Shown here: positions 34,361 through 43,078 of the stretch, piece after piece | Layout of the letters: the number at the start of each line of letters is the position of its first letter | How positions within the stretch are numbered: position 1 is the stretch's first letter | From: Candidatus Aquicultor sp. | Lineage (GTDB): Bacteria; Actinomycetota; Aquicultoria; Aquicultorales; Aquicultoraceae | DNA length: 62,110 nt | Direction: 5' to 3' | Assembly (NCBI GenBank): GCA_036504445.1 | Contig: DASXVE010000014.1 | Span: 1 to 62,110 of the forward strand | Translations under genes and position numbers: made by a program | The notes under the pieces: generated by a model | Database searches by the model: none | Seen by the model: the letters and a program-made list of their open reading frames with translations, nothing else | Told to the model about the DNA's origin: nothing

Positions 34361-35137
34361 TTGCTGTTTAAAGTTTTACGAGGCGCATTACGGTTCTTCG
34401 ATACGCATTGGAAGCTAGTCGTTCTAGCCGCCGTCTTGTCCGTCGGCTTAGCTGAGACCATTAGCTTTGTTATTAGGCTAGCCGAAGTAATCCCAAAAGC
34501 ACACATAAAGATACCTGGCAGCGCTCCGGTCATTTTTGATTTTAATAACACCATCGAAGCATTCTTAACGTTCCTGGCGACTATCTGGTTCCAGGCGTTT
34601 ATCGCTACGGTTGCCAAATATGAGCTGTTGGCGATGCCGATTACGTTTAGAAACGTCTCTTTAAATGCGACGCTTCTTTTCCCGCATGTCTTTCTCGTGA
34701 ATCTGGCTTCACAATTTGTCATATTCATAGGAATATTTACGGGTCTGCCGGCAGCATCTATGCTCGGTAAAGCCGGTATCGTGTTTTATATACCCGCAAT
34801 ATGTTTCGCCGTTTGGTTTGCTCTTGTATCGCCGGTTGTCGTTATAGATGAGATACGATCCATCGGAAGGGCGCTGGTACGCAGCCGGTTGCTTGTAAGC
34901 GGCAATTTCTTAGTAGTACTTGCAGCGCTTGCGCTGAGCCTTATTCCCGTTGTTGGAACCGTCGGCATAAACATAGACAACATGGCGTTCTGGCCTGTCT
35001 TGATATTCATCTATGTTGCGACGGCAATTATCACAACAATGCTCACGATTTCAGCATATATTAATATTCGTTTGGTGAAAGGCGAGCTGCTTATCGTCCA
35101 GGAGGATGATATCGAGGACGAATCGCCTGAGGCATAG
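34361..35137 (+). CDS. multi-pass membrane protein, unknown function
   Basis: A 258-residue integral membrane protein with about six predicted helices. One lies near the N-terminus (LVVLAAVLSVGLAETISFVI), one in the FLTFLATIWFQAFIATV region, and two more about 120-170. The last two are about 180-235, ending IITTMLTISAYINIRLV. The C-terminus is acidic (EDDIEDESPEA). The start is TTG 34361 after TTGGAGAAAG. I do not recognise the family; it looks like the glycerophosphodiester phosphodiesterase membrane-domain / DUF975-like group, but weakly. It lies between the TPR protein and ffh. Confidence 0.65.
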   Translation: MLFKVLRGALRFFDTHWKLVVLAAVLSVGLAETISFVIRLAEVIPKAHIKIPGSAPVIFDFNNTIEAFLTFLATIWFQAFIATVAKYELLAMPITFRNVSLNATLLFPHVFLVNLASQFVIFIGIFTGLPAASMLGKAGIVFYIPAICFAVWFALVSPVVVIDEIRSIGRALVRSRLLVSGNFLVVLAALALSLIPVVGTVGINIDNMAFWPVLIFIYVATAIITTMLTISAYINIRLVKGELLIVQEDDIEDESPEA

Positions 35138-35242
35138 AATCGCACGGACGTAAGTCATACAAAACAATTTTAGCTAATTTTAGTGTTGTCTAACCGCCGG
35201 TCTGTAGCGGTAAAGATGCAAGCCCAGAGGTAACAGGCAATC

Positions 35243-35269
35243 TTGACAGTATTAATTACCTGGTATAAT
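35243..35269 (+). promoter_or_regulatory. strong sigma-A promoter of ffh
   Basis: TTGACA (35243-35248) and TGGTATAAT (TATAAT 35264-35269) with an extended TG. The spacer is short at 15 bp. It lies 64 bp before the ffh ATG. Confidence 0.75.
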
Positions 35270-35278
35270 ATTTACGAG

Positions 35279-35298
35279 GCTGGGAATATATTCCCAGC
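35279..35298 (+). promoter_or_regulatory. 20-bp perfect palindrome at the ffh transcript start
   Basis: GCTGGGAATATATTCCCAGC is fully self-complementary, with no spacer. It starts about 10 bp after the -10 element, so it lies at the first bases of the ffh transcript. It could be an operator for a dimeric regulator or a 5' stabilising hairpin. Confidence 0.6.
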
Positions 35299-35332
35299 TG
35301 AATTTTATTTTGGAATAGAAGTAGGGATTCTT

Positions 35333-36676
35333 ATGTTCGATAACCTTTCCAACAGGTTACAGGATATATTCAGTAAACTAAAATCCCGCGGCAAGCTCAC
35401 AGAAAAAGACGTCGATGTGGCGATGCGCGAGGTTCGCCTTGCGCTGCTCGAAGCAGACGTAAACTATAAAGTGGTAAAAGATTTCGTCGCGAAGGTGAAA
35501 GAGCGCGCTATCGGTGTCGAAGTGCTCGAAAGCCTTACGCCGGCGCAGCAGGTTATTAAGATCGTTAACGATGAGCTTACCCAGCTCATGGGCTCGACCG
35601 AGAGTAAACTCGTCATGGCCCCGAAGCCACCGACGATTATCATGCTCGTCGGTTTGCAAGGCTCCGGCAAGACGACGACTGCGGCAAAGCTTTCGCACCA
35701 CCTGCGCTCGAACGGGCGCCGGCCGTTTTTGATCGGCGCCGACATATACCGGCCGGCAGCCATCGATCAACTGCGAACACTTGCCGAGGAAAACAAGATA
35801 CCGTTCTACAGCGACGACCCGAAGACACCGCCTCTACAAATAGTGAAAGCGGGCATCCGGGCGGGCAACCAGAACGGTGCCGACATAATTATTGTCGATA
35901 CGGCGGGCCGTTTGCACATCGACGAACAGATGATGCGCGAGCTCGAAGAGATAAAGGCCGAAGTTCGGCCGCACCAGATACTGCTTGTTGTCGATGCCAT
36001 GACCGGCCAGGACGCGGTCAATGTCGCGCTGACGTTCCGGGAGAAGCTCGACTTCGACGGCGTAGTTATGACCAAACTCGACGGCGACGCGCGCGGTGGC
36101 GCCGCGCTTTCGGTTAAGGCCGTTACCGGCAGGCCGATTAAGCTCGTGAGCATCGGCGAGAAGATGGACAGCCTTGAGCCGTTCCATCCGGACAGAATGG
36201 CATCCCGTATCCTTGGCATGGGTGATGTTCTAACGCTTATCGAGCGGGCACAGAATACGATCGATGAGAAGAAGGCAAAGGAGATGGAGGCCAAGCTTCG
36301 CAAGGCCGAGTTTACCTTTGAAGACTTTCTCGATCAAATGGAGCAAATGCAGCAGATGGGCCCGATAGGCCAATTGGTGCAAATGATCCCGGGCTTGGGC
36401 AAATTGCCGAAGGATATACAGGTTGACGATAAAGACATGGCGCGCATTAAAGCCATGATTCAGTCGATGACGCGCGAAGAGCGCCTGAATCCGAATATTA
36501 TCAACGGCAGGCGTCGCGAGCGTATTGCAAAGGGCAGCGGGACCGACACACATGAGGTTAATCAGCTGCTTAAGCAGTTTAATCAAACCAAGAAGATGTT
36601 AAAGCAGTTTGGCAACATGCAAGGTAAAATGAAGATGCCCAAGGGCGGATTCGGCGGCGCCGGATTCCCGTTTTAG
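35333..36676 (+). CDS. ffh: signal recognition particle protein Ffh
   Basis: A 447-residue SRP GTPase. The N domain (about 1-90) is followed by the G domain with GLQGSGKTTTAAKL (about 107), DTAGRLHID and TKLDGDARGGAALS. The Met-rich M domain (about 300-447) contains QMEQMQQMGPIG and ends with NMQGKMKMPKGGFGG. It binds signal peptides and 4.5S RNA and docks on FtsY. ATG 35333 is used because the upstream in-frame start would lie in the promoter. rpsP follows. Confidence 0.97.
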   Translation: MFDNLSNRLQDIFSKLKSRGKLTEKDVDVAMREVRLALLEADVNYKVVKDFVAKVKERAIGVEVLESLTPAQQVIKIVNDELTQLMGSTESKLVMAPKPPTIIMLVGLQGSGKTTTAAKLSHHLRSNGRRPFLIGADIYRPAAIDQLRTLAEENKIPFYSDDPKTPPLQIVKAGIRAGNQNGADIIIVDTAGRLHIDEQMMRELEEIKAEVRPHQILLVVDAMTGQDAVNVALTFREKLDFDGVVMTKLDGDARGGAALSVKAVTGRPIKLVSIGEKMDSLEPFHPDRMASRILGMGDVLTLIERAQNTIDEKKAKEMEAKLRKAEFTFEDFLDQMEQMQQMGPIGQLVQMIPGLGKLPKDIQVDDKDMARIKAMIQSMTREERLNPNIINGRRRERIAKGSGTDTHEVNQLLKQFNQTKKMLKQFGNMQGKMKMPKGGFGGAGFPF

Positions 36677-36748
36677 GATAGCTTGTGTTGCTGACTTTTG
36701 TTAGGTTTAAATCATTGTGATTATGGCAATCGTAAAGGAGGTGCAAGT

Positions 36749-36994
36749 TTGGCAGTCAAGATTCGTTTATCTCGTGTAGGTGGGAAGAAGAATCCCCACT
36801 ATAGAGTTATTGTAGCTGATTCAAGATCGCCGAGAGACGGCAGGTTTATCGAGATCATTGGTCGGTATAACCCACAAACCGATCCTTCGACCATCGAGAT
36901 CAACAATGAAAAAGCTTCGGAATGGTTGAAGAAAGGTGCTCAACCGACCGACCAGGTAAAGAACATACTTAAAATCGCCGGCGTTCTCGGATAG
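36749..36994 (+). CDS. rpsP: 30S ribosomal protein S16
   Basis: An 81-residue S16. It begins [24 protein letters not shown] (TTG start) and continues [17 protein letters not shown] and [27 protein letters not shown] ends 5 nt before TTG 36749, which decides the start. A primary rRNA-binding protein of the small subunit, it is part of the usual ffh-rpsP-KH-rimM order. Confidence 0.97.
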   Translation: MAVKIRLSRVGGKKNPHYRVIVADSRSPRDGRFIEIIGRYNPQTDPSTIEINNEKASEWLKKGAQPTDQVKNILKIAGVLG

Positions 36995-37019
36995 ATAGTA
37001 GCATGCAGGGGGTATCCTA

Positions 37020-37250
37020 GTGAAAGAGCTGTTGGAGCTGTTGGCGAAAGCCGTTGTTGATGATCCAGACGCCGTAAATGTTACCGTTGTTGAAGGTGAA
37101 AAGTCGATAATTCTGCAATTGCATGTTGCGCAGGATGACATAGGCAAAGTCATCGGTAAGCAAGGCCGTATCGCAAAAGCTATCCGCACGATTGTGCGCG
37201 CATCGGCCGTTCGCGATGGCAAAAAGGCTATTGTTGAGATCATTGACTAA
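37020..37250 (+). CDS. khpA: KH-domain RNA-binding protein (KhpA family)
   Basis: A 76-residue single-KH protein of the YlqC/KhpA family. The core is the KH motif DIGKVIGKQGRIAKAIRTIVRA with GxxG as GKQG. Start is GTG 37020 after CAGGGGG. It binds RNA, with KhpB in other Gram-positives, and affects cell division and small RNAs. It sits at the standard place between rpsP and rimM. Confidence 0.93.
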   Translation: MKELLELLAKAVVDDPDAVNVTVVEGEKSIILQLHVAQDDIGKVIGKQGRIAKAIRTIVRASAVRDGKKAIVEIID

Positions 37251-37301
37251 TACGTTGCTAGGTAAAGTAACTAGCTGATTAAACGAAGCGGAGTGTGGTG
37301 A

Positions 37302-37814
37302 ATGCGACCACAATACCTGGTCGTCGCACATTTAGTGCGGCCCCACGGGTTACGGGGCGAGATTGACGCAATGAGCATGACCGATTATCCGGACCGCTTT
37401 ACCGAGGGTTTGCGATTGTATCCAAGCCCTCCCGTTGCAGAAATGAGCTCCCTGACAATCGAGAAGATAGATTTTAAGCCGAAGGGCTTAATATTGAAGT
37501 TCGCCGAGTCAAATACGCGCGAGGAAGCCGAAAGGCTTTCAGGTCGCGACGTTGTTATACCCGTCGACGAGGCGGTCGAGCTTGAAGAGGGCGCGTTCTG
37601 GGTCTACGATATTATAGGGATGCGCGTCTATACCGAAGCAGGGGAGTACGTCGGCGATGTAATCGACGTGCTCAGAACCGGCAGTAATGACGTGTATGTC
37701 ATACAATCCGAAGACCAAGAATATCTTATACCGGCGACAAAAGAGGTCGTCAAAGAGATATCGACCAAAGATCGAAGAATTACCATAGAGCCGATTCCAG
37801 GGTTGCTGGAGTAG
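37302..37814 (+). CDS. rimM: 16S rRNA processing protein RimM
   Basis: A 170-residue RimM. It has an N-terminal barrel with VAHLVRPHGLRGEIDAM (about 7-23) and the linker VIPVDEAVELEEGAFWVYDIIGM leading to the PRC-like C-terminal barrel with GDVIDVLRTGSNDVYVI. It assists maturation of the 30S head with S19. ATG 37302 follows GCGGAGTGTGG. Normally trmD and rplS come next; here the conserved string ends and a tRNA gene follows after 164 bp. Confidence 0.95.
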   Translation: MRPQYLVVAHLVRPHGLRGEIDAMSMTDYPDRFTEGLRLYPSPPVAEMSSLTIEKIDFKPKGLILKFAESNTREEAERLSGRDVVIPVDEAVELEEGAFWVYDIIGMRVYTEAGEYVGDVIDVLRTGSNDVYVIQSEDQEYLIPATKEVVKEISTKDRRITIEPIPGLLE

Positions 37815-37978
37815 GCTTTTTTGGTGTTTCTATAAACGCATTTGAACGGTAATTGTTATGCGAAGGAAGGCTCTTCAAGGTGGCGACTTTTGTCTAATAA
37901 TTTGCAATAAATGCGCTTGTCGTCGGTTGAGAAAATGGTTTCGTAGTAGTATCATTGTTGATGCAAATTGAATGAATT

Positions 37979-38051
37979 GGGGATATGGCTCAGCTGGGAG
38001 AGCGCTGCGTTCGCAATGCAGAGGTCGGGGGTTCGAGTCCCCCTATCTCCA
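37979..38051 (+). tRNA. tRNA-Ala (anticodon CGC)
   Basis: A 73-nt cloverleaf: acceptor GGGGATA / TATCTCC with discriminator A, D-loop with AGCTGGGAG, and an anticodon arm CTGCG-TTCGCAA-TGCAG giving anticodon CGC. The T-arm is CGGGGGTTCGAGTCCCCC. The 3' CCA is not encoded (ACA follows). It reads GCG codons. It is directly followed by a terminator and by the 3' end of an integrase remnant, so it is the likely attachment site of an integrated element. Confidence 0.95.
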
Positions 38052-38055
38052 CAGG

Positions 38056-38397
38056 TTAGACGGGGTTATCAATATCAGATAGCCCCGCTTTTTTATCCCG
38101 TGGTAGCACGGTAGTAGCAAAATCGTTGAGACGGTCGACAGCCTTGCGTTTGCTGTCATCATAGAGGTGTGTATAGATTCTTAGCGTCGTCCGCTCTTCC
38201 GAGTGACCCGCGAGTGCCTGGATTGTTTTGATGCTCTCGCCTTGGTTGGCAAGTAGTGAAATATAGGAGTGTCTAAGCCCGTGAAAGCCGATTTGCAGTA
38301 CTCCGGCTTTTTGGCATGCCGGTTTGAGCACATGGCGTACCAGGCTTCGCTTATCGAGCCCCATGGTCTTTCCCTCACCGACAAATACCGCCAGCCG
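38056..38397 (-). pseudogene. C-terminal remnant of a tyrosine recombinase/integrase
   Basis: About 113 codons are open from 38397 and end at 38056, with no plausible N-terminal part upstream. The reading begins in AVFVGEGKTMGLDKR. The C-terminal catalytic features are visible: HGLRHSYISLL (box II His-x-x-Arg), ALAGHSEERTTLRIYTHLY with the His and the nucleophile Tyr. The first catalytic Arg and the DNA-binding arm are missing, so the protein cannot be active. The 3' end abuts the tRNA-Ala gene, as phage and island integrases often do, marking an old integration. Confidence 0.85.
38061..38094 (+). terminator. tRNA-Ala terminator
   Basis: The stem CGGGGTTATC / GATAGCCCCG (38061-38070 / 38078-38087, one T-G pair) is followed by C and six T residues. 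It overlaps the end of the integrase remnant read on the other strand. Confidence 0.9.
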
Positions 38398-38480
38398 TTA
38401 GAAGGCATGAACCGTCTGGTATTCCTCTGTCTTATCTAGTAAAGAAGTTCTAAGAACGCCCCCGTACATCCACCGCCGAT

Positions 38481-38510
38481 ATGGCTGCCGAAAGGTGGCC
38501 ATTTTGTTTT
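38481..38510 (+). terminator. terminator without an upstream same-strand gene
   Basis: The stem ATGGCTGCC / GGTGGCCAT with a GAAA tetraloop (38481-38502) is followed by TTTGTTTT. No plus-strand gene precedes it, so it probably ended a gene since lost from the integrated element, or it attenuates the next gene. Confidence 0.6.
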
Positions 38511-38567
38511 ATCGGGTATAAATAAACTCAATAAACCGGAATATCATTTTACCAACAAAGGAAACCT

Positions 38568-39257
38568 ATGGGCGCAAATCAACTTTCGCTAGTGGAACTA
38601 CGAAGAAAGGCGTATGTGTACTTCTTTGTGGCTATTCTTGTGATATCCGCTATATTTTTTCTACCGGCAGGCACACTTGCCTACTGGGAAGCTTGGGTGT
38701 ATCTGGCCGTTTTATTTATTCCTGCATTCCTTGCGGTCAACTATCTGCTGAAAAACGAGCCGGAATTGGTAGAACGCAGGATGCGTTTTAGAGAAAAAGA
38801 GCCGGAACAAAAGCTAATCGCCGGGTTTTCGTATCTCTATTTTATCCTTGCTTTTATTCTTCCAGGTTTCGACAGGCGTTTTGGATGGTCGGACGTCCCA
38901 ATTGCCGTAGTACTACTAGCAGATGTTTTTGTCGTGCTCGGCTACGGCATAGTGTTTCTTACTTTTAGGGAGAATCCCTATGCGTCTAGAACCGTTGAGG
39001 TAACCCCGGGGCAGACAGTCATTAGTACCGGGCCATATGCAATTATCCGTCATCCCATGTACCTGGGGTCCACATTGCTGTATACCTTTTCGCCGCTCGC
39101 GCTGGGATCATATTGGGCGATGATCCCCGCTTTGTTGATAATCCCAATCCTGGTGGCAAGGATACTGAACGAAGAAAGTGTGCTTGCGAAAGAGCTTAAG
39201 GGTTATCGAGAATACATGCTAAAGACCAGATATCGCTTACTACCAGGTATTTGGTAG
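38568..39257 (+). CDS. isoprenylcysteine carboxyl methyltransferase-like membrane enzyme
   Basis: A 229-residue membrane protein of the ICMT/phospholipid methyltransferase superfamily. About five membrane helices are predicted. The SAM-binding signature is at the C-terminus: YAIIRHPMYLGSTLL (about 160-175), then EESVLAKELKGYREYMLKTRYRLLPGIW, of which the last block is typical of the family. Likely substrates are lipids or prenylated small molecules, but specificity is unknown. AAAGGAAACC precedes ATG 38568. It is the first intact gene after the integrase remnant. Confidence 0.85.
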   Translation: MGANQLSLVELRRKAYVYFFVAILVISAIFFLPAGTLAYWEAWVYLAVLFIPAFLAVNYLLKNEPELVERRMRFREKEPEQKLIAGFSYLYFILAFILPGFDRRFGWSDVPIAVVLLADVFVVLGYGIVFLTFRENPYASRTVEVTPGQTVISTGPYAIIRHPMYLGSTLLYTFSPLALGSYWAMIPALLIIPILVARILNEESVLAKELKGYREYMLKTRYRLLPGIW

Positions 39258-39483
39258 CCTCTATTGAGAATGGAGAGCGACTGAAGGGCTCATTACATTT
39301 TTCGCAAGCTTAGGCATCCTTTTCTGGGGTGTCGGCCAAGTGAGAAAGAAATATGGCAATACCGCGAGCTCATCGGTCGCCCGGCTACCACGCACGGCGC
39401 CATTTATACGTTGCATCTTCCGTTTATCGTAATCCCGAAAGTGAGAATAAAGGAATACGATAAAGCTAAGGGTGGTAAACACT
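39258..39483. other. short spacer with a possible gene remnant
   Basis: One plus-strand frame here reads EGLITFFASLGILFWGVGQV (about 39282-39341), a hydrophobic segment that could be a broken membrane protein, but no start or full domain is visible. I see no terminator. Confidence 0.25.
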
Positions 39484-40218
39484 ATGCGAACTCGACCGAT
39501 GATTATAGCTCATCGCGGCTTTTCAGGGCACTTTCCAGAAAATACTTTGCTTGCGTTTCATGAAGCCTTAAAGCTTCCGATAGATGCAATCGAACTCGAT
39601 GTGCGCAAAACCTTAGATGGTGTGCTTGTTGTTATCCATGACGAAACCGTTGATCGCATAACACAAGGCAGCGGGCACGTAAGCGAGCTTACTTGGGATA
39701 CGATAAAGGGGCTAGACGCGGGCATTCGGAAGGGGAAGGAATTTACCGGTGAGCATATCCCGACTCTAGATGAGGCTCTCGAGCTTATAAACGGAAAAAC
39801 AAAGCTTCTTATAGAGATCAAGGAACCGGGAACTGAAACGCAAATTGTCGAGATACTTCGTCGTCATGATGCTTTGGAATGGGTAAACCTTGTAAGCTTT
39901 CATGCTGATGCTCTAGTATCAGCAAAGACGATGGTTCCGCAAATCTCATGCACGCTTATTGGCGGGGAACCTGTGGGATTAAGTGACGAGGTTTTCTCTG
40001 ATTTTGTGCACACAGCGTTTAGCTGCAATGCAAACTCCATAACTGTTCATTACTCCGCGCTTAATGCGGAACGAATCCGTTACTGCCATGAACGCTATCT
40101 CTTTGTTGGAGCGTGGACGGTTGATAAGGAATACCTGATGAAAGAACTGTTTTCGATAGGCATAGATGCCGTTGCATCGAATTTCCCCAATATTATATTG
40201 GCCGCTCTTGCCGCTTAG
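39484..40218 (+). CDS. glycerophosphodiester phosphodiesterase
   Basis: A 244-residue TIM-barrel GDPD that splits glycerophosphodiesters into an alcohol and glycerol 3-phosphate. IAHRGFSGHFPENTLLAF has the catalytic HRG and the PENT motif, and IELDVRKTLDGVLVVIHDETVDR has the metal ligands (E/D and the HD pair). LLIEIKEPG supplies the next Glu, and VGAWTVDKE closes the site. ATG 39484 follows AAGGGTGG. There is no signal peptide, so it is cytoplasmic. It is convergent with the SDR gene. Confidence 0.92.
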   Translation: MRTRPMIIAHRGFSGHFPENTLLAFHEALKLPIDAIELDVRKTLDGVLVVIHDETVDRITQGSGHVSELTWDTIKGLDAGIRKGKEFTGEHIPTLDEALELINGKTKLLIEIKEPGTETQIVEILRRHDALEWVNLVSFHADALVSAKTMVPQISCTLIGGEPVGLSDEVFSDFVHTAFSCNANSITVHYSALNAERIRYCHERYLFVGAWTVDKEYLMKELFSIGIDAVASNFPNIILAALAA

Positions 40219-40245
40219 GCGAGTTATTCTTCTGAAGGAGGTAAG

Positions 40246-40989
40246 CTAGCTGTAAACCTCAATCGATTCGCCCGGTGGCATCGTTCCTTCAGCGATTTCA
40301 AAGATTCTTTTGGCAACGTGTTCCGGCGTCATCATCTTTGACGGATCTTCCCAGGGGTGAATATCAAGATGTAGCTTTGTGGCCACGGCCCCCGGTAGAA
40401 CCGCGTAAACTTTGATACCCACATCTTTTGTTTCGTCGGCTACGACTTGAGTTAGGCCGATTAGCCCAAATTTAGAAGCAGAATAGGCTGAATAGTTAGC
40501 TTCGCCTTCTACGCCGAGCCCGGAAGAAACGTTTATTATAATGCCACTCTGTTGATGTCTCATTATCGGCACAACTTCGCGCATGAAAAGAAAGCTTCCT
40601 TTAAGATTCGTGTCTATAATGTCATCCCATTCACCCTCGCTAGTAGCCTCAATGGGTCGCCACACTGCGACCCCAGCGTTATTTATCAGAACATCGATTC
40701 GCCCGAAATTTCTAAATGTTGCGTCGACTATTTCTCTTACGTCATCAAACATCCGAACATCTCCAACTAATCCCAGGATATTTTGGCAGGGGTTTTGTAA
40801 TCCCGCATTCTTACATAATTGCTCTAACGCCTGGTCGACATGATCTTGATGACGGCAGAAGACGGTAACGCTGTCGCCGTTTTTAAGGAACTCGACTGCT
40901 GTAGCCAGGCCAATACCGCGCGTAGACCCTGTCACTATTACAGCTCGACTATCTATTTGGTCGGGTTCGCTCTTCATGGATTCTTGCAT
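40246..40989 (-). CDS. short-chain dehydrogenase/reductase
   Basis: A 247-residue SDR. The NAD(P) motif TGSTRGIGLATAVEFL is near residue 21, NNAGVAVW follows about 104, and catalytic residues lie in NVSSGLGVEG and YSAYSASKFGLIGL. A C-terminal ending GEGTMPPGESIEVY shows that it is not a FabG. The substrate is unknown. It is on the minus strand, convergent with the GDPD gene 27 bp away. Confidence 0.88.
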   Translation of the reverse strand: MQESMKSEPDQIDSRAVIVTGSTRGIGLATAVEFLKNGDSVTVFCRHQDHVDQALEQLCKNAGLQNPCQNILGLVGDVRMFDDVREIVDATFRNFGRIDVLINNAGVAVWRPIEATSEGEWDDIIDTNLKGSFLFMREVVPIMRHQQSGIIINVSSGLGVEGEANYSAYSASKFGLIGLTQVVADETKDVGIKVYAVLPGAVATKLHLDIHPWEDPSKMMTPEHVAKRIFEIAEGTMPPGESIEVYS

Positions 40990-41170
40990 GTATATACTGT
41001 ACCCATTGATAAAGTATTTAGTGTGGGCATCAAATGGTTGGACCGCCGGGGCCTATCGAATATTTCGCGCCGATGCGGGTACACATGATGTAGTTTAACT
41101 GCCTGAAACGTACTTATTATCAATTCCGGACGGAAGGTTAAGGAGCAGACGCATAAATTCTGGAGACAAA

Positions 41171-42154
41171 ATGGGAGTAAAGGTCACGTTGGCATTTGTC
41201 GGTGATGTAATGCTCGGTCGCGGCGTCAACGAGGAAATCGAACATCATGCGCCGGAATATTTTTGGGGGACTACTTTACCGGTGCTGCACTCGGCCGACG
41301 CAGTTATCACCAACCTTGAGTGCGCTATCACTAACCATACGATGGAATGGCAAGGGTCGCCCAAGGCATTCTATTTCCGGGCTAGCCCCAAAGCCGTAGA
41401 TGTATTGAGAGTGGCTAACATCCGCTGTGTTAGCCTGGCGAATAACCATATCTTAGACTTTGAGGAACAAGGATTATTGGATACGCTGCAATGCCTCGAC
41501 GAAGCCGATATTTGCTACGCGGGCGCCGGTAAAAATTTGGATGAAGCGAGAATGCCTGCGATTATGGATGTCAACGGCACAGCGCTTGCGATTATCGGAG
41601 CAACCGATAATGAGCCCGATTTTGCCGCAAACGCCAATCCTGGTACGAATTATATTGAGATCGCAACCGATACCGCCACGCTCCCGCCGCTCGAACAGGA
41701 AATTGCAAGCGCACGTCAAATGGGTGCCAAAAATATCATATTGTCGTTACATTGGGGCCCAAACATGGTCGCTTCACCTCCGCAACGTTTCCGAGATTTC
41801 GCTCATGCGGTTACAGATTTAGGTGTCGATATACTTCACGGGCACTCCGCCCATATTTTCCAAGCGGTAGAGGCGTATAAAAGAGGGCTTATCATGTATG
41901 ATACCGGCGATTTCATAGATGATTACGCTATCGATCCGGTCTTAAGAAATGATTGGTCCTTCATCTTCCTCGTCAGCATTGATGCCGAAGGCCCTCATAG
42001 CCTAAAGATGCTTCCTGTCGTGCTCTCTTACGCACAGGTTAATCTGGCGACGGGAACAGAATTTCGTGTGATTTGCGATCGCATGAAACATTTATGCGAA
42101 AGGTTTAATACCCGAGTTATCGATGTGCCCCAGGGTTTAGAAATACCCCCATAA
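41171..42154 (+). CDS. CapA family metallophosphatase-like protein
   Basis: A 327-residue protein of the PgsA/CapA poly-gamma-glutamate synthesis family with a calcineurin-like fold. It has FVGDVMLGRGVNEEI (metal motif, about 8), NLECAITNH (about 55), SLANNHILDF (about 96), GATDNEPDF, SLHWG and HGHSAHIFQAVE. There is no signal peptide or membrane helix, unlike CapA itself, so it may be a cytoplasmic homologue. A purine-rich site (GGAG) lies about 7 nt before ATG 41171. No cap genes are nearby. Confidence 0.85.
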   Translation: MGVKVTLAFVGDVMLGRGVNEEIEHHAPEYFWGTTLPVLHSADAVITNLECAITNHTMEWQGSPKAFYFRASPKAVDVLRVANIRCVSLANNHILDFEEQGLLDTLQCLDEADICYAGAGKNLDEARMPAIMDVNGTALAIIGATDNEPDFAANANPGTNYIEIATDTATLPPLEQEIASARQMGAKNIILSLHWGPNMVASPPQRFRDFAHAVTDLGVDILHGHSAHIFQAVEAYKRGLIMYDTGDFIDDYAIDPVLRNDWSFIFLVSIDAEGPHSLKMLPVVLSYAQVNLATGTEFRVICDRMKHLCERFNTRVIDVPQGLEIPP

Positions 42155-42184
42155 TAGACATCTCGCAATAGTATCTAATGAGCT

Positions 42185-42727
42185 TTACCGGTTTTGCTGC
42201 TCAAGTTCCATTACCTTTTCTCTGTACAGCTCATGGATAAGGCGCCTGTCGAACTCCCAAAAGGCTTTGAGCATCTCGTCGCGTTCTTCTTGGCTAAAAT
42301 ACTCCATGCTTGGGATGAAGAAATGCTTGTCCTCCTTTTCTATGTGCGCAGGATAAAATGTGCTGAGAACACTCATGATCCTTTCGATGTCTTCCACGGA
42401 ACCTTCATTGCCTTGTTCGTATAGCTCTTTAGCGGCAATTAGTTCCTTAACAACCCGCCTTGCAAAGGCATGCTCTTGAATCAACAGTTCCAGCATGGCT
42501 CTATGCTCGGATACGAGCGGTTTGCTCTCCAGCTCGCTAAACAAAATATGCTCTTCCTTACCATGGTGGCAGAAGTCAGCATAGATTCTAAAGAAATCAG
42601 TCGCCGCATCAATGAATTTGGGGGTTGCTTGCTGTGTTGTCTGCATTATCGCAATTTCAGCGTTAAGCTGGTTAACCATTCTTTCTATAAGCCTATGTTC
42701 TATCATCAATGGCCCGATCGGCATCAT
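42185..42727 (-). CDS. hemerythrin-like protein
   Basis: A 180-residue hemerythrin HHE-domain protein. Likely di-iron ligands: MIEHRLIER (His about 10), DFCHHGKEEHILF (about 54-66), IQEHAFARR (about 84) and YPAHIEKEDKHFFIP. It probably binds O2, NO or senses iron/redox. Starts MM: either of the two ATGs at 42727/42724. It is convergent with the CapA gene. A second, more divergent hemerythrin is at 47663. Confidence 0.85.
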   Translation of the reverse strand: MMPIGPLMIEHRLIERMVNQLNAEIAIMQTTQQATPKFIDAATDFFRIYADFCHHGKEEHILFSELESKPLVSEHRAMLELLIQEHAFARRVVKELIAAKELYEQGNEGSVEDIERIMSVLSTFYPAHIEKEDKHFFIPSMEYFSQEERDEMLKAFWEFDRRLIHELYREKVMELEQQNR

Positions 42728-42910
42728 GGCGAATTCTCCGGTTATCGTTCTGTGTACATATTTACATTTGTTTTTGCTTGCCTGTATTTACATAAGTAAG
42801 TGATATATGCCCCATATCGGGCGCCTTTAAAAAGTTCTAGACGAAGATTCCTCCTCTGAATCTACCGTTGTGCTAGAATTTCCCATCATTGTTTTAAGGA
42901 GTAGCTGTTA

Positions 42911-43078
42911 TTGAAAGACGCCAGAGAAGCAATTCTCTCGATGATTGATCGCCAATACGAGCTAAACCGCGATAAGAATCTTCTCTATAAGGATTCTTCA
43001 ATAGTTAGCAAGAACCACTTTATCCACCATCACTTAAGACAAGACGTGGCAAGCCTTATGTGTACGCACAAAAATTGA
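42911..43078 (+). CDS. small ORF, possibly the 5' half of a frameshifted gene
   Basis: A 55-codon reading frame from TTG 42911 has a good ribosome site (AAGGAG, 9-nt spacing). Its product starts MKDAREAILSMIDRQYEL and is charged. It ends TGA 43076-43078. A second frame (43060-43329, minus one register) continues the coding look: just before its GTG it reads RRGKPYVYAQKLMAIL. Together they would make a protein of about 140 residues, suggesting one indel near 43035-43055. Family not recognised. Confidence 0.5.
   Translation: MKDAREAILSMIDRQYELNRDKNLLYKDSSIVSKNHFIHHHLRQDVASLMCTHKN

Noticed and set aside
38181-38408. 75-codon minus-strand frame beside the integrase
   Set aside because: The integrase motifs read in the neighbouring frame; this one carries only out-of-frame sequence.
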